The notes under the pieces: generated by a model
The model's database searches: none
The model's input: only the letters and a program-made list of their open reading frames with translations
What the model was told of the DNA's origin: nothing
NCBI RefSeq assembly: GCF_025558585.1
Contig: NZ_CP094723.1
Location: forward strand, 124,001-188,000
Source: Staphylococcus sp. IVB6214
Lineage (GTDB): Bacteria; Bacillota; Bacilli; Staphylococcales; Staphylococcaceae
Direction: 5' to 3'
DNA: 64,000 bases
Program-made: the position numbers and the translations under genes
Part shown: positions 46,439-56,645 of the stretch, piece by piece
How the letters are laid out: each line of letters opens with the position of its first letter
Numbering within the stretch: the stretch's first letter is position 1

Positions 46439-47771
46439 TTTATTTGAACACTTTGATAAAGCAGCGCGCACATTGTATCAAACGCTCAAACTTGCTGGGC
46501 ACAATAATAAAACGATTGTATTAGAAGATGACGGCTTTTTGCCAGAACAGATTTTGACACCGTATCGCTTTTTTTCACAGTATCAGGTGCGAGGTCATCA
46601 CAAGGCACTTTATTTCAATCAAGTACAAGTACCGCGTTATTGGGAAATTATCGGCAATAATACCGAAGCAACAGTGAATGATATGGGCAAGGTCCGTGCA
46701 TACATTCGCTATTACCGTGGTTCGAAACCACGTATTGTGAGTCACGTCGAATGGTTAGATGATGCTGGGCGTTTACAGTATGTCGATCACTATACACAAC
46801 ACGGTGTCCGTTTTGCACAAACAGTTTATGATTTGACAGGAAACAAAATCTTTCGCAAATATTTAGATCAGCAAGGCCATGAAGTGATTTATGAAAACTT
46901 TGTTGCGCAATCTGTTATCGTGAACTGGCAAGGACAATCACATCACTTCAATCATAAAATTGCGTTCATTCACTTTTTTCTACGTGAAGCAGGAATCGCT
47001 ATGAATCAGTTTGTCATCAATTCACTAGGGCTCCCATTTTCTATCCTATATCGTTTGAATGAGCCAGGGCATGATTTGTTATTCTGGCAAGAAAAGAGTG
47101 GTGGCCATATGCCGGGTAATATGTCGTTAATGCTACAAGAAGAGAACATACGTGACTACCATGTCATTGTGCCGGATCAACGAGAATATGACATATTATC
47201 ACAACAATTAGATACACAGGCACAACAGCGACTGTTACGCGCTGGATACCTTTATGAATATGCACGAACGAACCAATATACAGCTAATATTTTAACGATG
47301 ACGAACTCGGGTCAAATTCATCATTTGACAGACATTGTGCAAGCATGTCCAAAGGCGACCTTTCATATCGGGGCAGTGACCGAGATGTCTGACGTTCTGA
47401 TGGCGATGGATCAATATCCGAATGTACGTCTGTACCCAGCGATTGAGCGCGCTACGGTCGATAAGTTATATCACGAGTGTGACGTCTATTTAGACATCAA
47501 TGAAGGTGGCGAGATTATTGACGCTGTACAACGGGCATTCGATCATGACATGCTCATATTAGGCTATCGAGTCAACGCACATAATATGAATGTAACGGCA
47601 CCGGAAAATCTCTTTGATAAAGATAATCATGCAGCGCATCTGATTGAAGCATTGAAAGACATTCAAAGAAAGAAACGTTACTTCAAAGTACGACACAATT
47701 ATCAAAAAGCACATGCACATGAAATCACTGATAAAGCTTTCAATCAAGTGATGACACGTGTGATTCCTTAA
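46431..47771 (+). CDS. gtfB: GtfB, chaperone subunit of the adhesin glycosyltransferase
   Basis: 446 residues. Begins with INLFEHFDKAARTLYQTLKL and shows the GtfB blocks ALYFNQVQVPRYWEIIGNN and AYIRYYRGSKPRIV. It has a GT-B fold without the nucleotide-binding EX7E motif; in other species it recognises the Ser/Thr repeats and holds them for GtfA. End of the accessory Sec operon; a terminator follows at once. Confidence 0.92.
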   Translation: MINLFEHFDKAARTLYQTLKLAGHNNKTIVLEDDGFLPEQILTPYRFFSQYQVRGHHKALYFNQVQVPRYWEIIGNNTEATVNDMGKVRAYIRYYRGSKPRIVSHVEWLDDAGRLQYVDHYTQHGVRFAQTVYDLTGNKIFRKYLDQQGHEVIYENFVAQSVIVNWQGQSHHFNHKIAFIHFFLREAGIAMNQFVINSLGLPFSILYRLNEPGHDLLFWQEKSGGHMPGNMSLMLQEENIRDYHVIVPDQREYDILSQQLDTQAQQRLLRAGYLYEYARTNQYTANILTMTNSGQIHHLTDIVQACPKATFHIGAVTEMSDVLMAMDQYPNVRLYPAIERATVDKLYHECDVYLDINEGGEIIDAVQRAFDHDMLILGYRVNAHNMNVTAPENLFDKDNHAAHLIEALKDIQRKKRYFKVRHNYQKAHAHEITDKAFNQVMTRVIP

Positions 47772-47781
47772 TAAGCATCTT

Positions 47782-47818
47782 TAAAAGAGTGGTGTTTTCA
47801 AAATATCACTCTTTTTTA
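47782..47818 (+). terminator. Terminator of the accessory Sec operon
   Basis: AAAAGAGTG and CACTCTTTT pair across a TGTTTTCAAAATAT loop region, followed by T-runs. Confidence 0.85.
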
Positions 47819-47913
47819 TGCATGATTTGACAAATATACTTGTCTTTTTGACCTATTTATTATACGCTTTATATAAATGATAGATATCGAAAAAGAGAGA
47901 AGGGAGATATTTT

Positions 47914-48639
47914 ATGAAGGTGATGCGTTTCATATTATCCATGTTGTTCGGTGGTCTCATTGGTGGCTTTGTCGGTTTGTTTTTCGCTGATACAAAAGGA
48001 TTTCGCTTTTTAACAGAGTTTCATTTTGTAGACGATTGGACGATGTCAATCATCGGATATATGGTTCTAGCTGTGATTGCAGGATTATTTCTCTATCAAC
48101 TATGGTTACAAAAACACATTCTAAAAAAGAAGAAAGAAATGACACAAACAATGACTGATGTATGTACAGAAACAGATCAGATGGAGTCTCGTTTATCATT
48201 GTTATTTTGGCGTGTTGGAGCCATCAATCAGTTCAACGTGTTGTTGAGTTTTATTTTCATGATATTTGCAGTACTGAATAACAGCAGCTCAATTATGTCA
48301 GTATTAATGATGATCATCTTCGTCATTGCAAGTTTTAGTACCATACCATACAGTCTCTTCGTTAGAAAGTATGATGTACGATTTCCAAAAGTAGGTGAGA
48401 AACAGTACACTGAAAAAGTATTAGCATTAATGGATGAAGGAGAACGACATATTACACTAGTATCTATGTATAAAGTGTATACGATGAATAGTGCTTTTCT
48501 AATGATTGGTATTTTATTACTTAGTTTCTTTTCCATTGAATCAGGCGTCAATCAATCTTTAGGACTTATCATCTTAGTGTTCTTATTCGCGTACAATATA
48601 TTTGGCTATCTCTTAAGAGTGCGCAAATTTTATAAGTAA
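47914..48639 (+). CDS. DUF3169-type membrane protein
   Basis: 241 residues; GAAGGGAG is 9 bases before the ATG. Six membrane helices: about 5-25, 44-65, 108-126, 130-150, 190-208 and 212-232. The N-terminal LSMLFGGLIGGFVGLFFADT and the cytoplasmic loop with KYDVRFPKVGEKQYTEKVLA and MDEGERH are the pattern of DUF3169 proteins. These are often found next to a small membrane or HTH gene and may be part of antimicrobial peptide response units; function not known. Followed after 13 bases by a 55-residue gene. Confidence 0.75.
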   Translation: MKVMRFILSMLFGGLIGGFVGLFFADTKGFRFLTEFHFVDDWTMSIIGYMVLAVIAGLFLYQLWLQKHILKKKKEMTQTMTDVCTETDQMESRLSLLFWRVGAINQFNVLLSFIFMIFAVLNNSSSIMSVLMMIIFVIASFSTIPYSLFVRKYDVRFPKVGEKQYTEKVLALMDEGERHITLVSMYKVYTMNSAFLMIGILLLSFFSIESGVNQSLGLIILVFLFAYNIFGYLLRVRKFYK

Positions 48640-48652
48640 GGTAGGGATAATT

Positions 48653-48820
48653 ATGAAAATAAAAGAAGTTATATCTAAAATACTTGAACTAGAAGTCAAT
48701 ATAAATGTTATTTTTTATAGTGTCCTGTTCGCATTTATTTTAAGTATATTGTTCACACCTTTTCTAGCAATTCCAATGGGGATCTTATTGGCATTTTATA
48801 TGGATGATCAACTTGAATAA
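48653..48820 (+). CDS. Small membrane protein, 55 residues
   Basis: A short frame, MKIKEVISKILELEVN to FYMDDQLE, with AAGGTAGGGATAATT upstream of the ATG. One or two hydrophobic helices (about 19-50) contain LFTPFLAIPMGILLAFYMDD. It starts 13 bases after the DUF3169-type gene and a terminator follows 31 bases after its stop, so the two probably form an operon. Function unknown. Confidence 0.65.
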   Translation: MKIKEVISKILELEVNINVIFYSVLFAFILSILFTPFLAIPMGILLAFYMDDQLE

Positions 48821-48851
48821 GTTGTGATGTATTAACAATTAAATAAGTTTT

Positions 48852-48894
48852 AAAAGCAATAATCTTATCATAATAAGGTTATTGCTTTTTATTT
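48852..48894 (+). terminator. Terminator after the 55-residue gene
   Basis: AAAAGCAATAA and TTATTGCTTTTT pair, followed by ATTTTG. Confidence 0.85.
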
Positions 48895-49256
48895 TGTTTT
48901 GTGCAAATGACTTAAATTTATATATTGAGTTTATAAAATTATGTAATAGTCTAAAATATAAAGTAGGATAAAAGTTGCATGTTAATAAAATCACCTTTAT
49001 TGTTAAATAATATAACTAAAATTAAAAAATTGTATCTCTGCAGATCGTATAGAAAAGAACTTATAGATAGAAATATAGTTTCATACCAACTCAAGACACC
49101 ACTTTCGATTCGTTTCTCATTTGTATACATCAATTTAGAAGTTATTAACGACTATTCCCATTTATTAACAATATCCAACACATTTGCTCATGTAATTATC
49201 GAAACATAATTTAATCACAGTCATCATAGGTCACTTATATTAGGAGGTTTTATTTA
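48895..49256. other. Gene-free AT-rich stretch before the YSIRK gene
   Basis: About 360 bases with short open frames on both strands but no RBS or protein-like content. It should hold the promoter of the YSIRK gene, whose RBS AGGAGG lies 10 bases before the ATG. Nothing else is recognised. Confidence 0.5.
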
Positions 49257-52200
49257 ATGAATAACAAGAATAATTTTTTATCTAATCGTCTCAATAAATA
49301 TTCGATTAGAAAAGTCAACTTTGGAACAGCATCACTACTCATCGGTGCAACATTACTATTCGGTGTCAACAACGATGTACAAGCATCTGAAAAGATGACA
49401 AATAGCGCCGTTTCAGAAGGTCAAATGGGAGCTGACAGTTTAGACGCATCTGACGTAGAAACACCAGACGTTTCTGAACAAACAGAAACGCCAGAAGACG
49501 TACAATCAGAACCAACGGGAACTGAGACGACAGAGGCCTTATCAGAACAAGAAACAACCGTTACGTCTGATTCTGAAACAACAGATGTAGTGACAGATGA
49601 AAATTATACGCAAGCAGTACCGGAAGAGAAAGCAACTGAAGAACAAACTGAAGTAGCAAAAAAAGAAGAATCAACAACAGAAGAAAAGTCTATTGAATCG
49701 CAAGAAGTAACGCAATCAACGGAAGAAAGTAAACAAGAAAGTGCGACAGAAATCTCAGAAGTGTCAGAAGCAATTTCAGAAGTAAAACAACCTGCTGAGA
49801 ATCAAGTAGCGAATGAAACTACAACACCAGAAGAAGTAGTGACAGCGGGTGAAACTGTTCAATCTAATGAAACAGTAGAAACACCAGACGTGCCAGCGAC
49901 ACGATATGATGCGGCAGTGGCGCTATCTGAAGAGTTAGAGAAAAATAAATCATATGCAACAACAAGTGGTACAGCATTCCGTTCAGTTTTCCGCAGCGCT
50001 CCAACAACACGTGCAGCGGAAACTTATACAGGGAAAATCATTGATTACCCAGGTGACTTAGTTCAAAAAATAGATGATCCATCGACAGCACTTGCGCCAG
50101 GTAATATTAACTTTTCTCCAAGGTTTGTAGACGGAAAAAGTAAGTCGTATGCCTTCTTAGTAAATCCAGATGGTACGATTACGAAGAAACAGCTTGCAAC
50201 AACAAGTAGTGGTGGTGTAGTTGCATACAGGGGGACATATGTTGAGTTGAATACTAATACACCAGAAGCATATGTATATTTGAGTAATGTCGGTATTGCG
50301 GATGGTCATATTGTAGATGCCATTGCGAAAGTATCTGTCATCCCATCAAAAGACGGAGATGCGGCGAATACGCGATATTTCTTTATGTCAGGTAGAGACT
50401 ATCTTTCTCTTGCTTCAAAAAATGGTGGAGGTGCAAAAGTAGACTTAACGTTTGTAGAACACAAAGATCAAAGTGAGTTTGATAACTTATATAATACAGT
50501 TCAAACATCACAAACGACTAAAGATGTATTACTTCAACAACTGAATAATATCAAAGGAGTAGAAACACCAGTCAGTGGTCTATTAAACGTCTATGACTTA
50601 GATGATTACAGTGCAATTAAGAGTAAAGAATCGAGAAAGTCAATTACGTTTGAACGTGATCAAGTAAGTAATCTTTATGTAAGTAATGAAGCAAGACAAA
50701 AAGCATCAGCTTTAATGGAGCTAACTGGAGACAATTTAACCATTACATCAGGGCCTGATGGAAGAGGGGGTACTTATGATAACAATAAACGTGTGACAGT
50801 GACATTTGAAAACCAAAGTCAATTGAACTATACAATCACAGGTTCAGGGGATGAAGGCCCTGCATTCCACCCTGATGGTCTTTTATTATTACAAGTACCA
50901 CCATATCATGTGGAAGATATATCGATAACAACAGGGCAAGACGACCAATTCGTCATACATCAAACAGTTCCAATGCGTGATGTAAGAAAAACGAACACAT
51001 TACCAACAGATCTTACGTTAGGTGTTCAAGCACCAGAAGGCGTTAAGCTGACGTTAAAAGAAAATACAACATCATTGTTTACAGCAGACAAGAGTGCGAG
51101 CACGGACAATAACTTAAAAATTGTTCCTGGTAGAAACGGCAATAAAGATTTAAGTTTATTGAAAAATGCAACGTACTATAACAAGATTTATGACTTACCA
51201 ATCACAGCAAGTCATGACTTGACTTTAGCGGATATTGAGAACAACACGACAAAATGGTAAACATTTCAAAAGTACTATGATAAAGACGAAGAAGTCTTAA
51301 AAGTACCACTTACTTACACATTTGATAATAGTGCAGAGCAGTGGGATAATCTCACAACAGATAAAAGCCATGCGGTGATGAATGTTTCAGACGATATTAA
51401 AAATACGTTGCGTAGAATTGATGAAGCTGCAGCCGCAGTGGAAGAAGCAAAGAAAGCGGATCAAGCTGCGAAAGATGCATTAGCTAAAGCGAATAACAAT
51501 GGCTTAATTACCCCAACAGAAGTAGAGACATTAAATGCAGCACAACAAAATGCAGTAGCTAAGAAAACAGCAGCAACAAATATCGTCAATCAATTACCAG
51601 CAGCATATAAAGGTGACATGCCAACAACATTAGCAGGTTTAACAGGTATTGATATACCGTCTGTAACGGACCAAAATGAAAATGGTATTGCTGATGATTA
51701 CGAAGCAGCTTTGACAGCAGTGGAAGCAGCTATGACAGCAGTGGAAGCAGCTATGACAGCAGACGAAGACGTGAAAGCAGAACTAGTGAAGGCAAATGAA
51801 GATGGTTTAATCACACCAACAGAGAAAGCAGAGTTAGAACGTCTACAACAAGACGTAGTAGACAAGAAAGCAGCAGCAGAAGAAATAGTCAATGCCTTAC
51901 AAGAAGATCAAAAAGGCATCTTACCAGCAGAGTTAGAGAAACTAGAGGGAATTACAATTCCAAAAGTGAACGACTCAGACGCCAACGGCGTAGATGACGA
52001 AGTGGACGCGCAACGTAAAGAAGCGGAAGCAGCAGTCGAAGCGGCAAAAGTGGCAGACCAAGCCGCAAAAGATGCGTTGGCAGAACTAAGTAAAGATGGA
52101 TTAATCACGCCAACGGAAAAAGCAGAATTAGAACGACTTCAACAAGAAGCAGTAGAGAAGAAAGAAGCAGCTACGGAAAAAGTCAACGTATTACCAGAGA

Positions 52201-55200
52201 AGCAAAAAGGTGATATGCCAACAACATTAGCAGGTTTAACAGGTATTGATATACCGTCTGTAACGGACCAAAATGAAAATGGTATTGCTGATGATTACGA
52301 AGCAGCTTTGACAGCAGTGGAAGCAGCTATGACAGCAGACGAAGACGTGAAAGCGGAATTAGTGAAGGCAAATGAAGATGGTTTAATCACACCAACAGAG
52401 AAAGCTGAGTTAGAACGCCTACAACAAGATGTAGTAGACAAGAAAGCAGCAGCAGAAGAAATAGTCAATGCCTTACAAGAAGATCAAAAAGGCATCTTAC
52501 CAGCAGAGTTAGAGAAACTAGAGGGAATTACAATTCCAAAAGTGAACGACTCAGACGCCAACGGCGTAGATGACGAAGTGGACGCGCAACGAGACGCAGC
52601 AAAAGCAGCAGTAGAAGAAGCGAAAGTGGCAGATCAAGCCGCGAAAGATGCGTTAGCAGAATTAAGTAAAGATGGATTAATCACACCAGAAGAGAAGAAA
52701 GGACTTGAGAAACTCCAACAAGCTGCAGTAGATAAGAAAGCCGAAGCAACAGATAAGGTTGAAGCGTTACCAGCCGATCAAAAAGGCGAGTTACCAACAG
52801 AGTTGTCTAAGTTGGATGGTATAGAAATTCCAGACATTAATGATAATGACGCTAACGGCGTAGCCGACGAAGTGGATGAACAACGTAAAGAAGCGAAAGC
52901 GGCAGTGGAAGCGGCAAAAGTGTTAGACCAAGCCGCAAAAGATACATTAGCAGAATTAAGTAAAGGTGGATTAATCACACCAGAAGAGAAGAAAGGACTT
53001 GAGAAACTCCAACAAGCTGCAGTAGATAAGAAAGCCGAAGCAACAGATAAGGTTGAAGCGTTACCAGCCGATCAAAAAGGCGAGTTACCAACAGAGTTGT
53101 CTAAGTTGGATGGTATAGAAATTCCAGACATTAATGATAATGACGCTAACGGCGTAGCCGACGAAGTGGATGAACAACGTAAAGAAGCGAAAGCGGCAGT
53201 GGAAGCGGCAAAAGTGTTAGACCAAGCCGCAAAAGATACTTTAGCAGAATTAAGTAAAGATGGATTAATCACACCAGAAGAGAAGAAAGGACTTGAGAAA
53301 CTCCAACAAGCTGCAGTAGATAAGAAAGCCGAAGCAACAGATAAGGTTGAAGCGTTACCAGCCGATCAAAAAGGCGAGTTACCAACAGAGTTGTCTAAGT
53401 TGGATGGTATAGAAATTCCAGACATTAATGATAATGACGCCAACGGCGTAGATGATGAAGTGGATGAACAACGTAAAGAAGCGGAAGCAGCAGTGGAAGC
53501 GGCAAAAGTGGCAGACCAAGCCGCAAAAGATGTGTTAGCAGAATTAAGTAAAGATGGCTTAATTACGCCAACGGAAAAATCAGAATTAGAACGACTTCAA
53601 CAAGAAGCAGTAGAGAAGAAAGAAGCAGCTACGGAAAAAGTCAACGTATTACCAGAGAAGCAAAAAGGTGATATGCCAACAACATTAGCAGGTTTAACAG
53701 GTATTGATATACCGTCTGTAACGGACCAAAATGAAAATGGTATTGCTGATGATTTCGAAGCAGCTTTGACAGCAGTGGAAGCAGCTATGACAGCAGACGA
53801 AGACGTGAAAGCGGAATTAGTGAAGGCAAATGAAGATGGTTTAATCACACCAACAGAGAAAGCTGAGTTAGAACGCCTACAACAAGATGTAGTAGACAAG
53901 AAAGCAGCAGCAGAAGAAATAGTCAATGCCTTACAAGAAGATCAAAAAGGCATCTTACCAGCAGAGTTAGAGAAACTAGAGGGAATTACAATTCCAAAAG
54001 TGAACGACTCAGACGCCAACGGCGTAGATGACGAAGTGGACGCGCAACGAGACGCAGCAAAAGCAGCAGTAGAAGAAGCGAAAGTGGCAGATCAAGCCGC
54101 GAAAGATGCGTTAGCAGAATTAAGTAAAGATGGATTAATCACACCAGAAGAGAAGAAAGGACTTGAGAAACTCCAACAAGCTGCAGTAGATAAGAAAACC
54201 GAAGCAACAGATAAGGTTGAAGCGTTACCAGCCGAACAAAAAGGCGAGTTACCAACAGAGTTGTCTAAGTTGGATGGTATAGAAATTCCAGACATTAATG
54301 ATAATGACGCTAACGGCGTAGCCGACGAAGTGGATGAACAACGTAAAGAAGCGAAAGCGGCAGTGGAAGCGGCAAAAGTGTTAGACCAAGCCGCAAAAGA
54401 TACTTTAGCAGAATTAAGTAAAGATGGATTAATCACACCAGAAGAGAAGAAAGGACTTGAGAAACTCCAACAAGCTGCAGTAGATAAGAAAGCCGAAGCA
54501 ACAGATAAGGTTGAAGCGTTACCAGCCGATCAAAAAGGCGAGTTACCAACAGAGTTGTCTAAGTTGGATGGTATAGAAATTCCAGACATTAATGATAATG
54601 ACGCTAACGGCGTAGCTGACGAAGTGGACGCGCAACGTAAAGAAGCGGAAGCGGCAGTGGAAGCAGCGAAACAAGCAGATGAAGCTGCGAAAACAGCGTT
54701 GGCAGAATTAAGTAAAGATGGCTTAATTACGCCAGCTGATAAAGCAGAATTAGAACGACTTCAACAAGAAGCAACAGCGAAGAAAGCCGAAGCAACAGAT
54801 AAGGTTGAAGCGTTACCAGCTGATCAAAAAGGTGAGTTACCAACAGAGTTGTCTAAGTTGGATGGTATAGAAATTCCAGACATTAATGATAATGACGCCA
54901 ACGGCGTAGCTGACGAAGTGGATGAGCAACGTAAAGAAGCGGAAGCGGCAGTGGAAGCAGCGAAACAAGCAGATGAAGCTGCGAAAACAGCATTAGCAGA
55001 ATTAAGTAAAGATGGCTTAATTACGCCAGCTGATAAAGCAGAATTAGAACGACTTCAACAAGAAGCTGCTGACAAAAAGGCAACGGCGACAGAAAAAGTA
55101 GAAGCACTTCCTGCAGATCAAAAAGGTGAGTTACCATCAGAGTTAGACAAACTAGACGGCATTGAAATTCCAAAAGTAACAGATGCCGACGAAAATGGCA

Positions 55201-56405
55201 TTGATGATGATACAGACGCGCAACGTGCAGATGCGGAAAAAGCAGTGGAAGAAGCGAAGAAAGCGGATCAAGCTGCGAAAGATGCGTTAGCGAAAGCAAA
55301 TGAAGATGGCTTAATCACGCCAACAGAAAAAGCTGAACTAGAAAAACTACAACAAGATGCGACGGATAAGAAAGCTGCGGCAACAGAAAAAGTCGATGCG
55401 TTACCAGCCGATCAAAAAGGTGACTTACCATCAGAATTAGATAAGTTGGACGGAATTACAATTCCAGAGATTAATGATAAAGATGAAAATGGAATTGCTG
55501 ATGATACAGATGCCCAAAAAGCAGATGCAGAAAAAGCGGTTGAAGCTGCTAAGAAAGCAGACCAGGCAGCAAAAGACGCATTAGCTAAAGCAAATGAAGA
55601 TGGATTAATCACGCCAACCGAAAAAGCTGAGCTAGAAAAACTCCAACAAGATGCGGCGGATAAGAAAGCTGCGGCAACAGAAAAAGTCGATGCGTTACCA
55701 GAAGATCAAAAAGGTAATTTACCATCAGAATTAGATAAGCTAGACGGAATTACAATTCCAGAAGTAAACGATTCTGACGAAAATGGTATCGCTGATAATG
55801 TAGATGCTCAACGTGCAGATGCGGAAAAAGCGGTAGAAGAAGCGAAGAAAGCGGATAAAGCAGCAAAAGATGCATTGGCAAAAGCGCAAGCAGATGGCAT
55901 CATTACAGCGGAAGAAAGAGCTGAGTTAGAACGACTTCAAAAAGATGCGCAAGTGAAGAAAGCAACAGCAACAGAAAAAGTAGAAGCATTACCAGCCGAT
56001 CAAAAAGGTGACTTGCTAGAAGAACTTGATAAGTTAACTGGTATTAAAGTCCCAGAAGTAACTGATATCGGTGATAGTGATAAACCGGGTGATCATTCAG
56101 ATACAGAAAATAAACCAGGTAAAGACACTAAATCAGGTGACAAGCAAGAAAAACCAGATGGCACTATCTCTTCACCAATGAAGCCAACAGAAAAAGACAA
56201 TGATACAATCACTGAAGATGGAGAGACAATTGAGAAAGAAACACCGTCTCAAATAGATTCAGAAGGTAAAAAACAAACACTTCATGAATTACCAAAAACA
56301 GGACAAGATTCACAGCAACCAATTACATTATTTGGTGGATTAATCACTGCTTTAGGTGGACTATTGTTCTTCAGAAGACGTAAAAAAGAAAAAGAAAGTA
56401 AATAG
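49257..56405 (+). pseudogene. YSIRK/LPXTG repeat surface protein, interrupted by one in-frame TAA
   Basis: One frame of about 2,380 codons. The signal peptide has the YSIRK-GxxS motif ([20 protein letters not shown]), which directs export to the septum. An acidic Glu/Thr/Ser stretch (about 40-225) and a folded, probably beta-sandwich domain (about 250-700) follow, then sixteen repeats of about 98 residues and the anchor LPKTG, hydrophobic helix, RRRKKEKESK. Codon 668 is TAA (51258-51260), between NTTKW and TFQKYYD near the end of the folded domain. Both sides are clean in the same frame. As sequenced, a 667-residue protein without anchor would be made and lost to the medium. The repeats resemble helical bundles with calcium-loop-like ends. 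A role in adhesion or biofilm is inferred. Confidence 0.85.
51402..56085 (+). repeat. Sixteen 98-residue repeats with Asp/Asn loop ends
   Basis: Each unit is a helical pair rich in Ala/Glu/Lys (AAVEAAKVADQAAKDALAEL, DGLITPTEKAELERLQQ), then LPADQKGELPTELSKLDGI and an acidic loop such as NDNDANGVADEVD or TDQNENGIADDYE, which resembles an EF-hand/thrombospondin-type-3 calcium loop. Units are about 294 bases. Units 3-6 and 8-11 are near-identical blocks, so a four- to five-unit segment was duplicated. Unit 2 has an extra seven-residue copy (AVEAAMT). The first unit and the last four are more diverged. Confidence 0.85.
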
Positions 56406-56417
56406 GCACTAACTACA

Positions 56418-56457
56418 AGAAGCAGCAGAACCATTAACAGGTCTGCTGCTTCTTTCT
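56418..56457 (+). terminator. Terminator of the YSIRK gene
   Basis: AGAAGCAGCAGA and TCTGCTGCTTCT are perfect complements, followed by TTCTT. Confidence 0.9.
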
Positions 56458-56470
56458 TATTAGATAAACA

Positions 56471-56520
56471 AATAAACCTCTCTCCTTAAGGCGTAATGTC
56501 CTAAGGGGAGAGGTTTATTT
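56471..56520 (-). terminator. Terminator for mqo and the small peptide gene
   Basis: AATAAACCTCTC-T-CCTTA pairs with TAAGG-G-GAGAGGTTTATT around a 13-base loop, with A/T runs on both sides. It lies just after the minus-strand 33-residue gene. Confidence 0.8.
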
Positions 56521-56526
56521 TATAGA

Positions 56527-56628
56527 TTAATATTCGATATTTGGCATTTTGTTAACATGTTGTTGATAACGTTTTAACGCAGCTACTGCTCCACCAAGAA
56601 TAATTGAAATAACAACTAATTTTTTCAT
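56527..56628 (-). CDS. 33-residue peptide downstream of mqo
   Basis: A short frame (MKKLVVISIILGGAVAALKR to NKMPNIEY) with AAAGGAGTG 9 bases before the ATG. One N-terminal hydrophobic helix is followed by a basic and polar tail. It starts 17 bases after the mqo stop on the same strand and ends just before a terminator, so it is likely co-transcribed with mqo. Function unknown. Confidence 0.65.
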   Translation of the reverse strand: MKKLVVISIILGGAVAALKRYQQHVNKMPNIEY

Positions 56629-56645
56629 ACCGGTGTGCACTCCTT

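Noticed and set aside
48979..49209. Plus-strand frame of 76 codons before the YSIRK gene
   Set aside because: No RBS, AT-driven composition and no recognisable protein features.
53597..53926. Minus-strand frames opposite the 98-residue repeats, repeated in several units
   Set aside because: They recur only because the repeats recur; composition is Ala/Ser shadow of Glu/Lys/Ala codons and no RBS is present.
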